A stretch of 64,000 bases of DNA from Eggerthellaceae bacterium (GCA_022791455.1 JAAVZC010000006.1:62001-126000), one strand, 5' to 3'. Positions 41,542 through 49,906 are shown, counted from the stretch's first letter. Notes: generated by a model not told the origin, from the letters alone. Numbers and translations: made by a program.

Positions 41542-42628
41542 GTTCAACACCCCTTCCAGGTAAGGCTTGGACTTCGGCCAGCGCATCGTCAAGCGCCAGC
41601 AGAAGCGCGTCTATTTCTGACGCAGTGCCAACGGTAATTCGGTTCCAGTCGGTAATGCGCGGCTGGTCGAAATGGCGAATCAAAATGCCACGAGACTTCA
41701 GTGCCTTCGCAAGGCTGTCTTGCGGGAAGCAATCGTGGCGCACGAAAAGGAAGTTCGTCAGCGAGGGCATTACCTCGAAGCCCCGTTGGCTCAGCTCGTC
41801 CCCAAGTCGCTCTCGCTGCTGAACGATGGCCTCCGCACACTGGCGCAAATACGCCTCATCTCCCATGGCGGCAACGCCCACCGCCTGCGTCAGGGCGCTC
41901 ATAGTGAACGGATTGAAGCTGAAGCGAATATCCTCCATGTCTTGCACAAGGCCGGGGTGTGCAACGGCAAACCCAATGTGCGCACCCGCCAGGTTCCGCG
42001 ACTTCGAGAGCGTTTGGACCACGACCAGGTTTTCGTAGCGCTCGACCAGCGGAACGCAACTTTCAGCACCGTAGTCCACGTAGGCCTCGTCCACCACCAC
42101 GAGCCGGTCCGGCTGGGCCTGCACGATGCGCTCGATCTCGTCCGGCGAAAGCGCGAGGCCGGTGGGGGCGTTGGGGTTGGCGAACACGACGGGTCCGGGA
42201 AACGCCTCGAACTTCGCGATGTCGATCTCGAAATTATCCGTTAGGGGAATTTCGGTTCCCGCAAGTCCGAACGTCGTGGCGTAATCGCGGTAGAACCCGT
42301 AGGAAATGTCCGGAAAGGCCAGCTCATCCCCTTGGTCCAAGCAGGTGAGGAACAAAAAGCCCAGCACCTCGTCGCTTCCGTTCCCAACGAACACCGCCCG
42401 CTCGTCCACCCCCAGCGCCTGGGCCACGGCGCGCTTCAGCGGTCGCGCATGCGGGTCGGCGTAGCGCCCCAGGGCCTCAATCAAGGGCCTGTCGAGGGCC
42501 TCGGCCACCCGGGGCGACGGGGGAACGCTCGTCTCGTTGGCGTTCAGCTTGACGTACGACCCCTTGGGCTGCTCCCCCGGAACATAGGGCGTTATGCAGT
42601 CGAAGCGCGCGTTCAGGAACTTTCCCAC
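41528..42628 (-). CDS. HisC-like aminotransferase
   Basis: 366 residues, class I/II PLP enzyme of the histidinol-phosphate aminotransferase type: KLNANETSVPPSPRV at 27-41, GNGSDEVLGFLFLTCLDQGDELAFPDISYGFY, FANPNAPTGLAL, VVDEAYVDYG, and TLSKSRNLAGAHIGFAV carrying the PLP lysine. Because it sits in an operon with another aminotransferase and a cyclodeaminase-like enzyme, away from other his genes, it is more likely a catabolic or specialised aminotransferase than true HisC. It starts with GTG two bases after the stop of the preceding gene. The end overlaps the next gene by 14 bases. Confidence 0.85.
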   Translation of the reverse strand: MGKFLNARFDCITPYVPGEQPKGSYVKLNANETSVPPSPRVAEALDRPLIEALGRYADPHARPLKRAVAQALGVDERAVFVGNGSDEVLGFLFLTCLDQGDELAFPDISYGFYRDYATTFGLAGTEIPLTDNFEIDIAKFEAFPGPVVFANPNAPTGLALSPDEIERIVQAQPDRLVVVDEAYVDYGAESCVPLVERYENLVVVQTLSKSRNLAGAHIGFAVAHPGLVQDMEDIRFSFNPFTMSALTQAVGVAAMGDEAYLRQCAEAIVQQRERLGDELSQRGFEVMPSLTNFLFVRHDCFPQDSLAKALKSRGILIRHFDQPRITDWNRITVGTASEIDALLLALDDALAEVQALPGRGVEHGNA

Positions 42629-42630
42629 GT

Positions 42631-43770
42631 TTATTCGCCAGCTTCGATGCGGCGCATGAACTCGCTGATGCCAGCCAGTCCCTGGCGAAGATCCTCGATG
42701 TTGTCCGAATAGCCGTAGCCCACGCGGAAGCTCTTCGGTTCGTCAAAGCAATCACCCGGTGTTACGAAGGCACCGGTGGTTTGCACCATGCGCGTACAGA
42801 ACTCATACGAGTCGATCGGGTAGTCGTAATACACCAGCGCCGTCGTGCCTGCCTCGGGCGAGACCATGCTCAAATGCTCTTCGCTGTCGACCCACTCGCG
42901 CAGAACCTTCAGGTTTTCGCGAACGATGCGACGGCTGCGATCCAGCAGAACGTCGGCATGGGAAAGCGCGAAGGCGGCAACGGCCTCGTCGAACAGGGCG
43001 CAGGAAATGGTGTTGTAGTCGCGGTGCGACAGGATGTCGCGGCGAAGATCGGGGCTCTTCGTGATGCACCAGCCAATGCGCAGGCCCGCGAGCGACCACA
43101 CCTTGCTCATGGAGCTGGTCACAACCGCCTTGTCGTAGAGATCCACCATGGACTCCGCATATTCGCCGCCTTGGGTAAGGTGCCTGTACACTTCGTCGCA
43201 CATGATCCACGCATCGTACTTGCGGGCCACTTCCACAATGGCGCGCAGCGTTTCGCCGTCAAGCAGCGCACCGGTGGGGTTGTCGGGGTTGTTGATGCAG
43301 ATGAGCTTCGTGTCGCTCGAACACAGCGCGTCAAGCGCCTCCACATCCACGTGATAGCCGTTCTCCTTTTCCAGATGCAAGATGCTAACCTCGGCACCGC
43401 ACATTTCCGGAATCGAATACAGTTGCTGATAGGTGGGCATGATGGAAACCACGTGGTCGCCCGGGTTCACCATAGTTGAAAGCACGAGCGCATTTGCGCC
43501 AGCGGCGCCATGGGTCGGAATGATATGGCCGGGCTCAACCGTGCGATACAGCTTCGCGATGCCTTCAAGCAGATCCGGGCGGCCCTCGATGTCACCATAG
43601 GTAAGGCGGCGGCGGGAGAACGCGTCAAGAAAGTCGGTCTTGTCTTTGCCGCACAGCGCGAAGAGCTGGTCTAACGACAGCGAGTAGACGCAAGTTTCCG
43701 CAACATTGTACGTGCACTTCGTTTCCCACGCGTTCATCCACTGCTCTACTTCGAAATCCTTGATCTCCAT
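42631..43770 (-). CDS. Class I/II aminotransferase
   Basis: 379 residues. The opening, MEIKDFEVEQWMNAWETKCTYNVAET, resembles a subgroup that includes capreomycidine-synthase-like PLP enzymes acting on arginine derivatives. The PLP site blocks are THGAAGANALVLSTMVNPGDHVV, INNPDNPTGALLD, IMCDEVYRHL and SSMSKVWSLAGLRIGW, with the lysine in SMSK. It is the first gene of the three-gene operon, behind GAGGAGGG. The PucR-type regulator gene lies 168 bp upstream on the same strand. Substrate unknown. Basic amino acids would fit the cyclodeaminase-like partner. Confidence 0.87.
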   Translation of the reverse strand: MEIKDFEVEQWMNAWETKCTYNVAETCVYSLSLDQLFALCGKDKTDFLDAFSRRRLTYGDIEGRPDLLEGIAKLYRTVEPGHIIPTHGAAGANALVLSTMVNPGDHVVSIMPTYQQLYSIPEMCGAEVSILHLEKENGYHVDVEALDALCSSDTKLICINNPDNPTGALLDGETLRAIVEVARKYDAWIMCDEVYRHLTQGGEYAESMVDLYDKAVVTSSMSKVWSLAGLRIGWCITKSPDLRRDILSHRDYNTISCALFDEAVAAFALSHADVLLDRSRRIVRENLKVLREWVDSEEHLSMVSPEAGTTALVYYDYPIDSYEFCTRMVQTTGAFVTPGDCFDEPKSFRVGYGYSDNIEDLRQGLAGISEFMRRIEAGE

Positions 43771-43938
43771 GAAGCCCTCCTCGTTTTGGCGCGTTGCTGC
43801 GCTTCTGGTAGTGGCCGTTTCCGGCTCATGCGGATTGCTCGGCACCGCGTGGCCCATCGGCGCTCTACAGGTTAATGGGGGCGCTGATTTTTGACCGTGG
43901 AGATTGCCACAGCTTTGCGAGAGAATTGTTGTGAGAAT

Positions 43939-45057
43939 TTACAGGCAGATCATCGCCAAATAGGCGAACAGCTCTTTGTCGGTGGCGTCTGTCAGTGACA
44001 GCACAGAGCGAACGCGCGAAAGCCGGTTCCGAACGGAGTTAGGATGCTGCAGAAGATGCTCGGCGGTTCTGGAAACATCCCCTCCGCACGCCACATAGGT
44101 GCGCACGCTTTCCTCCAGATTGCTCCCCGCCTCTTTGTCGTATGCCCGCAGCCGGTCAAGTCCCGCTGCGCAGGCGCGGTCCAGCAGCGGGCTGTGGGGG
44201 CGGGCGGCCGCGAATGCCGCAACGTTGAGGGTGGCCCAGTCGGCGGTAACGCCGTTCGCCTGCTGGGCGGCATCGCATGCCGCTTGCGCTTCCTGCAGCG
44301 CAATGGAGCAATCTTCGGCCAGAAGCACTTCGGATGTGCCCGCATGAGGGTGGGTGCCGAACCCCGCTATAAGCTGCGAGGCCCGCGCGGCATCCAGCTG
44401 CCGCTCTTGGGCATCCATGGCGAACAGAACCACAATGCGATCGCGAAACCGCATGACCAAGCAACCGCGATTCTTCGCGAACGCCGCCTGAAGGTGATTC
44501 TTGAGGGCGCCCAGCACAAGGGAATCACTTTCCCCCGGCGAGAACACGCCCGCTTGGACCCAGACGCCGTCAATGCCAAACGCCTCACGGAGGAATGCTC
44601 TGGCGGCGGCCCCCAACGGCATTTCCGTCAGCTTCGTCAACTTCTCTTCCCACAAATCCTGTTCGGCCTCAAGGGCAATAAGGTTTCTTGCGTCGGTGAT
44701 AATCTGCTCCAGCAAACCGTGTCGGTAGCGAAACAGCGGTATGCGCGCCCGCCGACTTGCAGCGATGACCTCGTTCGACGGGTCCCAGGGCAAGGTGTCC
44801 TTCACCAGCACGCAGGCAATGTCTCGTTCGAGCAGCCGCAGGATCCCTTCGTTAATGCGATCCGTATCTCCGCCTGAGAAACCAAGCGATGAAAAAACCG
44901 CGTCTCCGGAATAGAAGACGTCGAACGCCCCCGTGAGCGGCTCGGCATCCATGACGGCGACCTCGCAGACGCCTCGGTCGAGCCAATCCTCCTCCGCCGA
45001 AAGCGCCTCCACGCAAGGAATGCTCGGCAGCTGGATTATGTCACGTACGCAAATCAT
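43939..45057 (-). CDS. PucR-type transcriptional regulator
   Basis: 372 residues. The N-terminal part (about 1-130; MICVRDIIQLPSIPCVEALSA and later VLVKDTLPWDPSNEVIAASRRARIPLFRYRHG) is of the PucR ligand-sensing type. The C-terminal helix-turn-helix is standard: RTYVACGGDVSRTAEHLLQHPNSVRNRLSRVRSVL. PucR proteins control nitrogen and amino-acid catabolism genes. It lies directly upstream of the aminotransferase operon in the same direction and inside the same pair of inverted repeats, so control of that operon is inferred. No strong ribosome site is visible (TTTACGTACG region); an ACAT leader precedes the ATG. Confidence 0.85.
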   Translation of the reverse strand: MICVRDIIQLPSIPCVEALSAEEDWLDRGVCEVAVMDAEPLTGAFDVFYSGDAVFSSLGFSGGDTDRINEGILRLLERDIACVLVKDTLPWDPSNEVIAASRRARIPLFRYRHGLLEQIITDARNLIALEAEQDLWEEKLTKLTEMPLGAAARAFLREAFGIDGVWVQAGVFSPGESDSLVLGALKNHLQAAFAKNRGCLVMRFRDRIVVLFAMDAQERQLDAARASQLIAGFGTHPHAGTSEVLLAEDCSIALQEAQAACDAAQQANGVTADWATLNVAAFAAARPHSPLLDRACAAGLDRLRAYDKEAGSNLEESVRTYVACGGDVSRTAEHLLQHPNSVRNRLSRVRSVLSLTDATDKELFAYLAMICL

Positions 45058-45151
45058 GTTACCTGTTTCTCGAGAGAGGTTCCCTAAACCATCTTATCAG
45101 CAATGAGCCTCATCTTGCGAAAATGCGCAAAGCAGTCCGCAATAAGACAAA

Positions 45152-45184
45152 AGTAAGACAAAGGGACACTCCTAATGTCTCATT
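45152..45184. repeat. 33 bp repeat, right boundary of the amino-acid cassette (inverted copy)
   Basis: This is the reverse complement of 40457-40489 with two differences, near its left end. It lies between the PucR gene and the next divergent gene. Confidence 0.85.
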
Positions 45185-45302
45185 TTCCCAGGTCGGGGGC
45201 ATCATACTTGGGAATCATACTTTGAATCATAGAGGGGCTATGAGGGGCTTGCTCTCTTTCGCGGCTACACTGCTGGCCGTTGGGAAAGAGAGAGGAGTCG
45301 CA

Positions 45303-46223
45303 ATGACTGACTTTGACGATGTGTCCTTCGACGGGCTGGACGATGAGTTCGACCCGCTGGCGGACGACTTCGATGACAGCATCTTCGCAGGCATCGAAGA
45401 AGACGACGAGGCGGTGACCGAATTCCTGGCGCCCGACCCTAGCCGCGTTGAAACGGTGGAGGGCACGCTGGGGCGCGAATCCGATGCCTACCGCGCCCGC
45501 CCCGCAAAGGAGCGCACGGCCGAGCTGTTCGCGCAGATGAAGCCGTACCGCTTGCTGCTGCTGGAGCTCATCCGCGCCTGCGACACGCCGGGCGAGCCTC
45601 AAACCACCGAGACCATGATGGCGAAGTTCGCCGAACTGGACGCCAATTACAAGTCCACCTATTCCGGCGCGAACTTGCTTTCCATGCTGGAGGCGGCCGG
45701 CGCCATCGACTGCGTGACCCCCGATGGCACACCCTATGCGGACGTGTCGGTAGAGCCGCAGATCATGACCGACGAGAACGGCGTGGAGTACCTGGCTCCG
45801 GGCGCTGCGCCTGTGCGCTGCTGGGTGGCGGCCGAAGCCGGGCGGGCCGTGTGCGCCGCCAATAATCCGCGTGGCCGCATTGATGAGCTGTTCGCGAAAG
45901 AGGCGCAGTACCTGCCCATCTTCAAGCGCATTCTGCGTATGGCCGCAGCCGAGGGCGGCACTTCCATGGCCGATCTTTCCAGCGTTATCGACGACGACCC
46001 GCTGGTGCAAGAGCCGCGCTACTTCTCGCAGCACTTCCTGAAGAACCTGGAGCGCCATGAAGCAGTGGCCTGGCGGAACAACCGCTGGGTAGCCACCGAT
46101 TTGGGCCGCACGCTGCTGGAGGAGTTGGCCGATGTGGACGATTCCTACAACCCCTCCGAAGCCCACGAGCAAGCCCGCATCCGCGCCATAGCCGCCGAAT
46201 CCACCATGGGCGCCGTCTGGTAA
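45303..46223 (+). CDS. Acidic conserved hypothetical protein upstream of torD-like gene
   Basis: 306 residues. The first 50 are strikingly acidic (DFDDVSFDGLDDEFDPLADDFDDS), then a mixed helical region (about 70-300) with RPAKERTAELFAQMKPYRLLLLELIRACD and IFKRILRMAAAEGGTSMADLSSVIDDDPLVQEPRYFSQHFLKNLERHEAVAW. The last piece looks like a winged-helix unit (helix, helix, NNRWVATDLG wing). Function unknown. It is transcribed 174 bp ahead of the TorD-type chaperone and separated from it by a repeat, so a link to molybdoenzyme control is possible but not shown. GAGAGGAG precedes the ATG. Confidence 0.75.
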   Translation: MTDFDDVSFDGLDDEFDPLADDFDDSIFAGIEEDDEAVTEFLAPDPSRVETVEGTLGRESDAYRARPAKERTAELFAQMKPYRLLLLELIRACDTPGEPQTTETMMAKFAELDANYKSTYSGANLLSMLEAAGAIDCVTPDGTPYADVSVEPQIMTDENGVEYLAPGAAPVRCWVAAEAGRAVCAANNPRGRIDELFAKEAQYLPIFKRILRMAAAEGGTSMADLSSVIDDDPLVQEPRYFSQHFLKNLERHEAVAWRNNRWVATDLGRTLLEELADVDDSYNPSEAHEQARIRAIAAESTMGAVW

Positions 46224-46248
46224 AGCAAGCACAACCATCGCACCCGGT

Positions 46249-46364
46249 TGTCATCCTGAGCGAAGGCCGAAGGCCGCAGTCGAAGGATCTTTCCAAACTC
46301 CAAGGCTGTTGCTGGCTGCAGAGATCCTTCGACTCCGCGCTTCGCGCTCCGCTCAGGATGACAA
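46249..46364. repeat. Dispersed palindromic repeat, family A, copy 5 (both arms)
   Basis: Left arm GTCATCCTGAGCG...GTCGAAGGATCTTT, right arm GAGATCCTTCGACTCCG...GCTCAGGATGAC, 38-base centre. It lies between the acidic protein gene and the chaperone gene. Confidence 0.9.
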
Positions 46365-46397
46365 GAGGGAGCATCTGGTAGAAACAGGAGAATCATC

Positions 46398-47087
46398 ATG
46401 ACTGATGTTGTTGAGACTATTACTGATACCGAAGAAATTGCTGCTGCTATGGAGTCGCGGGCGGCCACCTATGGGCTGCTGGCACGGTTGTTCCGCCGCG
46501 AAGTGGACCAGCCGCTGCTGGACGAGCTGAAAACTATGCGCTTTCCGCTGAACACCGGCAACCGCGATGTGGACGAGGGCTATCGCCTCATGGCCGGCTA
46601 CCTGTCCACCACCTGGGAAAACACCCTCACCGAGCTGGCGGCCGACTACCTGCGCACCTTCCTGGGCCACGGCATTGACGGCCACTCCGCCGCCTACCCC
46701 TACGAGTCCGTTTACACCTCCGAGCGTCGGCTGCTGATGCAGGACGCCCGCGGCGAGATCCTGGCGCTGTTCCGCGCGAACGGCCTGGAGAAGGACCCCA
46801 GCTTCAAAGATGCGGAAGACCACATTGCACTGGAGCTGGAATTCATGCAGCTGATGGCCCTCCGCTGCGCCGAAGCGCTACGGGCCAGCAACGACGAAGA
46901 AGCGCTTGCGCTCGTGCGCTCGCAGGCCACTTTCATGGAAGATCACCTGATGAACTGGGCCCCGCTCTTCACCATCGAGATGTTGAAGTTCGCGAAAACC
47001 GACTTCTACCGCGGCCTCTCCCACGTTGCGCAAGGCTTCCTCACCGAAGACCAAAAAGTGCTCGAGGAGATGGTACAGGAGCAATAA
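46398..47087 (+). CDS. TorD/DmsD-family molybdoenzyme chaperone
   Basis: 229 residues, all-helical, typical TorD length. Blocks: ESRAATYGLLARLFRREVDQPLLDELK at the N terminus, AADYLRTFLGHG, AYPYESVYTSERRLLMQDARGEILALFRANGL, and the C-terminal MEDHLMNWAPLFTIEMLKFAKTDFYRGLSHVAQGFL with the conserved (D/E)H(L/I)xxx(L/W)xP pattern. Such chaperones bind the twin-arginine signal and the apo-enzyme of DMSO-reductase-family proteins until the cofactor is in. The catalytic subunit at 34886-38290 is the obvious client in this window. AGGAG stands 7 bases before the ATG. Confidence 0.9.
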   Translation: MTDVVETITDTEEIAAAMESRAATYGLLARLFRREVDQPLLDELKTMRFPLNTGNRDVDEGYRLMAGYLSTTWENTLTELAADYLRTFLGHGIDGHSAAYPYESVYTSERRLLMQDARGEILALFRANGLEKDPSFKDAEDHIALELEFMQLMALRCAEALRASNDEEALALVRSQATFMEDHLMNWAPLFTIEMLKFAKTDFYRGLSHVAQGFLTEDQKVLEEMVQEQ

Positions 47088-47102
47088 GCAACAGCCCCCA
47101 TT

Positions 47103-47223
47103 TCGTCATCCTGAGCGAAGGCCGAAGGCCGTAGTCGAAGGATCTTTCCGGGCTCCGATAACGCTTCAGGAGCTGTGAAGATCTCTCCACTCCGCCCCTG
47201 CGGGGCTCCGGTCGAGATGACGA
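47103..47223. repeat. Hybrid dispersed repeat: family A left arm, family B right arm
   Basis: The left half is TCGTCATCCTGAGCG...CGAAGGATCTTT (family A); the right half is AAGATCTCTCCACTCCGCC...GGTCGAGATGACGA (family B). A mixed element suggests recombination or template switching between the two families. Confidence 0.88.
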
Positions 47224-47232
47224 ACCCCCATA

Positions 47233-47347
47233 GCTCCCGCCGTTTTCCCTCCTCCTCCAACTTTCGCGGCGGGAGCGCCCTGGGGGAAGGATGCGAGCCC
47301 CCGACTCCCCCCATTAACCCCCGGCGCTCTCATCCTTCCCCCAGGGC
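47233..47347. repeat. Two adjacent inverted repeats downstream of the chaperone gene
   Basis: A 10 bp pair (GCTCCCGCCG at 47233-47242 with CGGCGGGAGC at 47267-47276) touches a 17 bp perfect pair (47277-47293 with 47331-47347, GCCCTGGGGGAAGGATG and its complement). Either could serve the convergent genes as a terminator. Confidence 0.8.
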
Positions 47348-47392
47348 GGGCGGTCTCTTTCCCAACAAAGTGTCACCGCCCGTCCTTGATTT

Positions 47393-48742
47393 TTAGCGGT
47401 ACGTCACCACTTCGCCGGCACGGTTGGTCACTTCGACGCTTTCCACCTGGCTCGGGTCTACCAGGCGGTTGAAAGAGCGAAGCATAGTTCCATAGTGATT
47501 CAGCGCGTTCATAGTGTTTTCGATATTTTGCTCGTCGTCTTCAACCACGTAGCTTGACCCGTCGCTGTAGTTCACGACCACCTTGGCGACAGCATAGGAA
47601 TCAACCTTCGCCCGTTCGCCTTCATCGGCGCTGAACAGTTGGCCCAAATCCAACGCCAAGCCCAGCGGGGACAGCGAAAGCGAGGCACCGTTATCGCTCG
47701 TCATCTGAGTGGCTGCCAGCATCTGAGGAGTCGCCAAGGTCAGCTTTTCGCTTTCGCAGCTCATATCGCGTTCTGTCCAAGGCTTTTCGGAATCATAGAT
47801 CAGCGCATGATCTGCCCGCATGACATTGAGGACCACGTTCTCATTTGCCGGCACGCCCTCCGGAAGCAGGAGATAGGCGCAACAATAAAGCGTGTCGGAC
47901 GTACTTTTTTCGGCATCGACAAACGTGTAGTCGCTGATCATCATGCCGTTATAGTCATCGGTTGTCTGCGAATCTGCCGGGTGCTCGGACTCGGCCGTTT
48001 CCCCAGAAGAAACGATGCTTTCTGCTTGGGCAGCCCCTTTGTCCAGGGTCTCGAAACGCCATATCATCTTCGAGCCTTCGGCGAAAAGAGCTCCCTTGCT
48101 AACGTTGGTGTGAGCGTCCCAATCAAGCACGGGGTTCGCCGGATCTTGCTTCAGGGTGAAAGCCACCACCATTTGGTGCTCGGATCGCACGGCCGAGGTC
48201 ACCGTCAGTTCGGCATTCCCCGCTTTAATGGTGCCGAGGTCCGTCGCCGTTGCGGCGCCCACCAGGGCTTCGGCGGCTTCTGGATCCACCGGCACGTATT
48301 CCCGTGAAGGCACCATAACCGTATGCTCCTGGCCATCGCCTTTGTCGAAGCTGTAGGGCTGCTCGGGCGTGCTTTGACGGGCCGCATCGCCGAACATGGC
48401 GCTGAAGAGTTCGGCGTGGTTGGCGGCGGCGTAGGCTCCCATGGGCAGCGCCACACAGACGGCGGCGACGGCCGCAGCAATCTTCCAGGAGGTCTTCACC
48501 GCTGGAGACACGCGGGTGAAGCGCCCGCGCGGGGCCGCGCTTTCGCCGCACGCGCTTGTCGTCTGTCGCGCCACTTCCGCCACCAGCGCTCGTTTGCGTG
48601 CCTCGTAGGAGGCCGAGAACTGGTGAGGCGCCTCACCGCCGCCCGCTGTCGCCTGGGCGCCCGCTGCAGCCGCCACCGCGCCACGCGCATTCTTAATTGC
48701 GCTCTGATCAGCTGTTTTGCTATGAGCAATATAGGGGTTCAA
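47393..48742 (-). CDS. Membrane-anchored partner of the second ECF sigma factor
   Basis: 449 residues from a TTG at 48742. GGAGGGG stands 6-8 bases before it; an ATG at 48756 is possible but has no ribosome site. A cytoplasmic Ala/Gln/Lys-rich part (about 1-95) precedes one membrane segment (TSWKIAAAVAAVCVALPMGAYAAA). The outer domain of about 330 residues has paired beta regions (AELTVTSAVRSEHQMVVAFTLKQD, YAVAKVVVNYSDGSSYVVEDDEQN) resembling DUF4179-type sigma-linked proteins. The start overlaps the end of the sigma gene by 23 bases. It probably holds and releases the sigma factor in response to an envelope signal (inferred). Confidence 0.8.
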   Translation of the reverse strand: MNPYIAHSKTADQSAIKNARGAVAAAAGAQATAGGGEAPHQFSASYEARKRALVAEVARQTTSACGESAAPRGRFTRVSPAVKTSWKIAAAVAAVCVALPMGAYAAANHAELFSAMFGDAARQSTPEQPYSFDKGDGQEHTVMVPSREYVPVDPEAAEALVGAATATDLGTIKAGNAELTVTSAVRSEHQMVVAFTLKQDPANPVLDWDAHTNVSKGALFAEGSKMIWRFETLDKGAAQAESIVSSGETAESEHPADSQTTDDYNGMMISDYTFVDAEKSTSDTLYCCAYLLLPEGVPANENVVLNVMRADHALIYDSEKPWTERDMSCESEKLTLATPQMLAATQMTSDNGASLSLSPLGLALDLGQLFSADEGERAKVDSYAVAKVVVNYSDGSSYVVEDDEQNIENTMNALNHYGTMLRSFNRLVDPSQVESVEVTNRAGEVVTYR

Positions 48743-49256
48743 TCGTATCCCCTCCATTCTTGTTTCGTCGTAGAAGATCCAGCCCGCGCTGCTGTCGCTT
48801 GCGCACGTTGGCCTCGCTGATCCCAAGGTGCTCAGCGGTTTCGCGCGTGGAGAAGTCCTCCACGAACCGGTCGTGCAGCACATCGCGATACTGCTGCGGC
48901 AACCGCGCCAGCAGCTCCTCGGCCTCCTCGGCGGAGTGACCGAAACAGGCGCGCTCGTCTGCCATCTCGGCGCCGTTCTCGCCCGCCACCGCCGCAAAGC
49001 GCTGCCTCTCGCGAGCATTCTTCCGGTACAGGTCTATGGCGCACTGCTTCGCCATCTTCATCATGAGTCGCTGCGCATGAGCGGAATCCGGATCGCACGG
49101 CACCCCCTGGCGCCGCACCACCCGCTCGAACGCGGTCATCACCGCGTCCTCCGCTTGCCCTTCGTCTTTCAGCACCGCCAACGCGATGCGAAACATTGGC
49201 TGCTCGTACAGGGCAAACAGTCGCTCGATGGCAGCAACTGCCGTCATGCGAGGCAT
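48720..49256 (-). CDS. ECF-type RNA polymerase sigma factor
   Basis: 178 residues. Region 2: IERLFALYEQPMFRIALAVLKDEGQAEDAVMTAFERVVRRQ and MMKMAKQCAIDLYRKNARER. Region 4: LLARLPQQYRDVLHDRFVEDFSTRETAEHLGISEANVRKRQQRGLDLLRRNKNG. AGAGGTG precedes the ATG at 49256. Its gene overlaps that of the membrane partner. Sequence identity with the other ECF factor at 9596 looks low by eye, so the two modules answer to different promoters. Confidence 0.9.
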   Translation of the reverse strand: MPRMTAVAAIERLFALYEQPMFRIALAVLKDEGQAEDAVMTAFERVVRRQGVPCDPDSAHAQRLMMKMAKQCAIDLYRKNARERQRFAAVAGENGAEMADERACFGHSAEEAEELLARLPQQYRDVLHDRFVEDFSTRETAEHLGISEANVRKRQQRGLDLLRRNKNGGDTIEPLYCS

Positions 49257-49432
49257 GGATCACCTCTTCTCGTTTCTGTCGTCTTCCTGCGCAGATGCGG
49301 CGCGGCCGACGCCGCCACCTGCTTGAACGTTCACCCTATATAACGATAGCGAGGTCGCAGGCGTGACAGGAAGGGGGCAACTTAAGGAAAAGTTTATGGC
49401 CGCACGGCAGCCGAAACTGAGGACTACCATAC

Positions 49433-49521
49433 TCGTCATCCTGAGCGCAGCGAAGGATCTTTCCCTCGCGACATGAGAGATCCTTCGACTCCGGCCCTTT
49501 GGGCCTCCGCTCAGGATGACA
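49433..49521. repeat. Dispersed palindromic repeat, family A, copy 7 (both arms)
   Basis: CGTCATCCTGAGCGCAGCG...AAGGATCTTTCC, then GAGATCCTTCGACTCCGG...GCTCAGGATGACA. It is intergenic, upstream of the second sigma gene. Confidence 0.9.
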
Positions 49522-49594
49522 ACATGAGTCAAAAGTGCTCAGGTAGGTGACTCAACTGCAACAAAGGTTTGGCGAAAGGGTTTCCGAATGTGAA

Positions 49595-49824
49595 AGCGCC
49601 CCGGGCTTGCCGCCCGAGGCGCTATATTCAGGTTGTCTTCCTTTCGAAGACGCCGCATGGGACGACTTGCAAGCAGTCGTCCAGTGACAGCGGCGGACGA
49701 GGGAAAGCTGGAAGCGCGCACGGTGCTCGATCGATGCGGCACGAGGCCAAGACCCTGCGCACTTTTATGAAGCTTCGCCCCCGGAGGCTGTTAAGAGATT
49801 GCGTTCCGCCCGCAATCCTTTTTA
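49595..49824 (+). ncRNA. Candidate structured RNA ending in an intrinsic terminator
   Basis: No protein-coding frame has a ribosome site here. Three hairpins follow each other: 49595-49623 (AGCGCC...GGCGCT with inner CGGGC/GCCCG), 49635-49651 (GTCTTC/GAAGAC) and 49660-49682 (GGACGACT/AGTCGTCC). The stretch ends with GATTGCG/CGCAATC plus CTTTTT (49797-49823). No match to tmRNA, RNase P RNA, 6S RNA or SRP RNA was recognised and no convincing promoter was found, so this is tentative. Confidence 0.3.
49797..49823 (+). terminator. Intrinsic terminator
   Basis: A 7 bp perfect stem GATTGCG/CGCAATC with a 7-base loop, followed by C and five T on the plus strand. Confidence 0.6.
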
Positions 49825-49827
49825 CTT

Positions 49828-49888
49828 GCCATTCGGCACACCCGGGATCTCTCCACTCCGCGCTGCGCGCTCCGGTCGAGATGACGTG
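49828..49888. repeat. Dispersed repeat, family B, single arm with GCCATTCGGC prefix
   Basis: The same prefix and arm as inside the amidohydrolase gene (26186-26244). Here it is intergenic, just after the stop of the small membrane protein gene on the minus strand. Confidence 0.88.
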
Positions 49889-49906
49889 GGACGAAGCGCA
49901 GACAGG

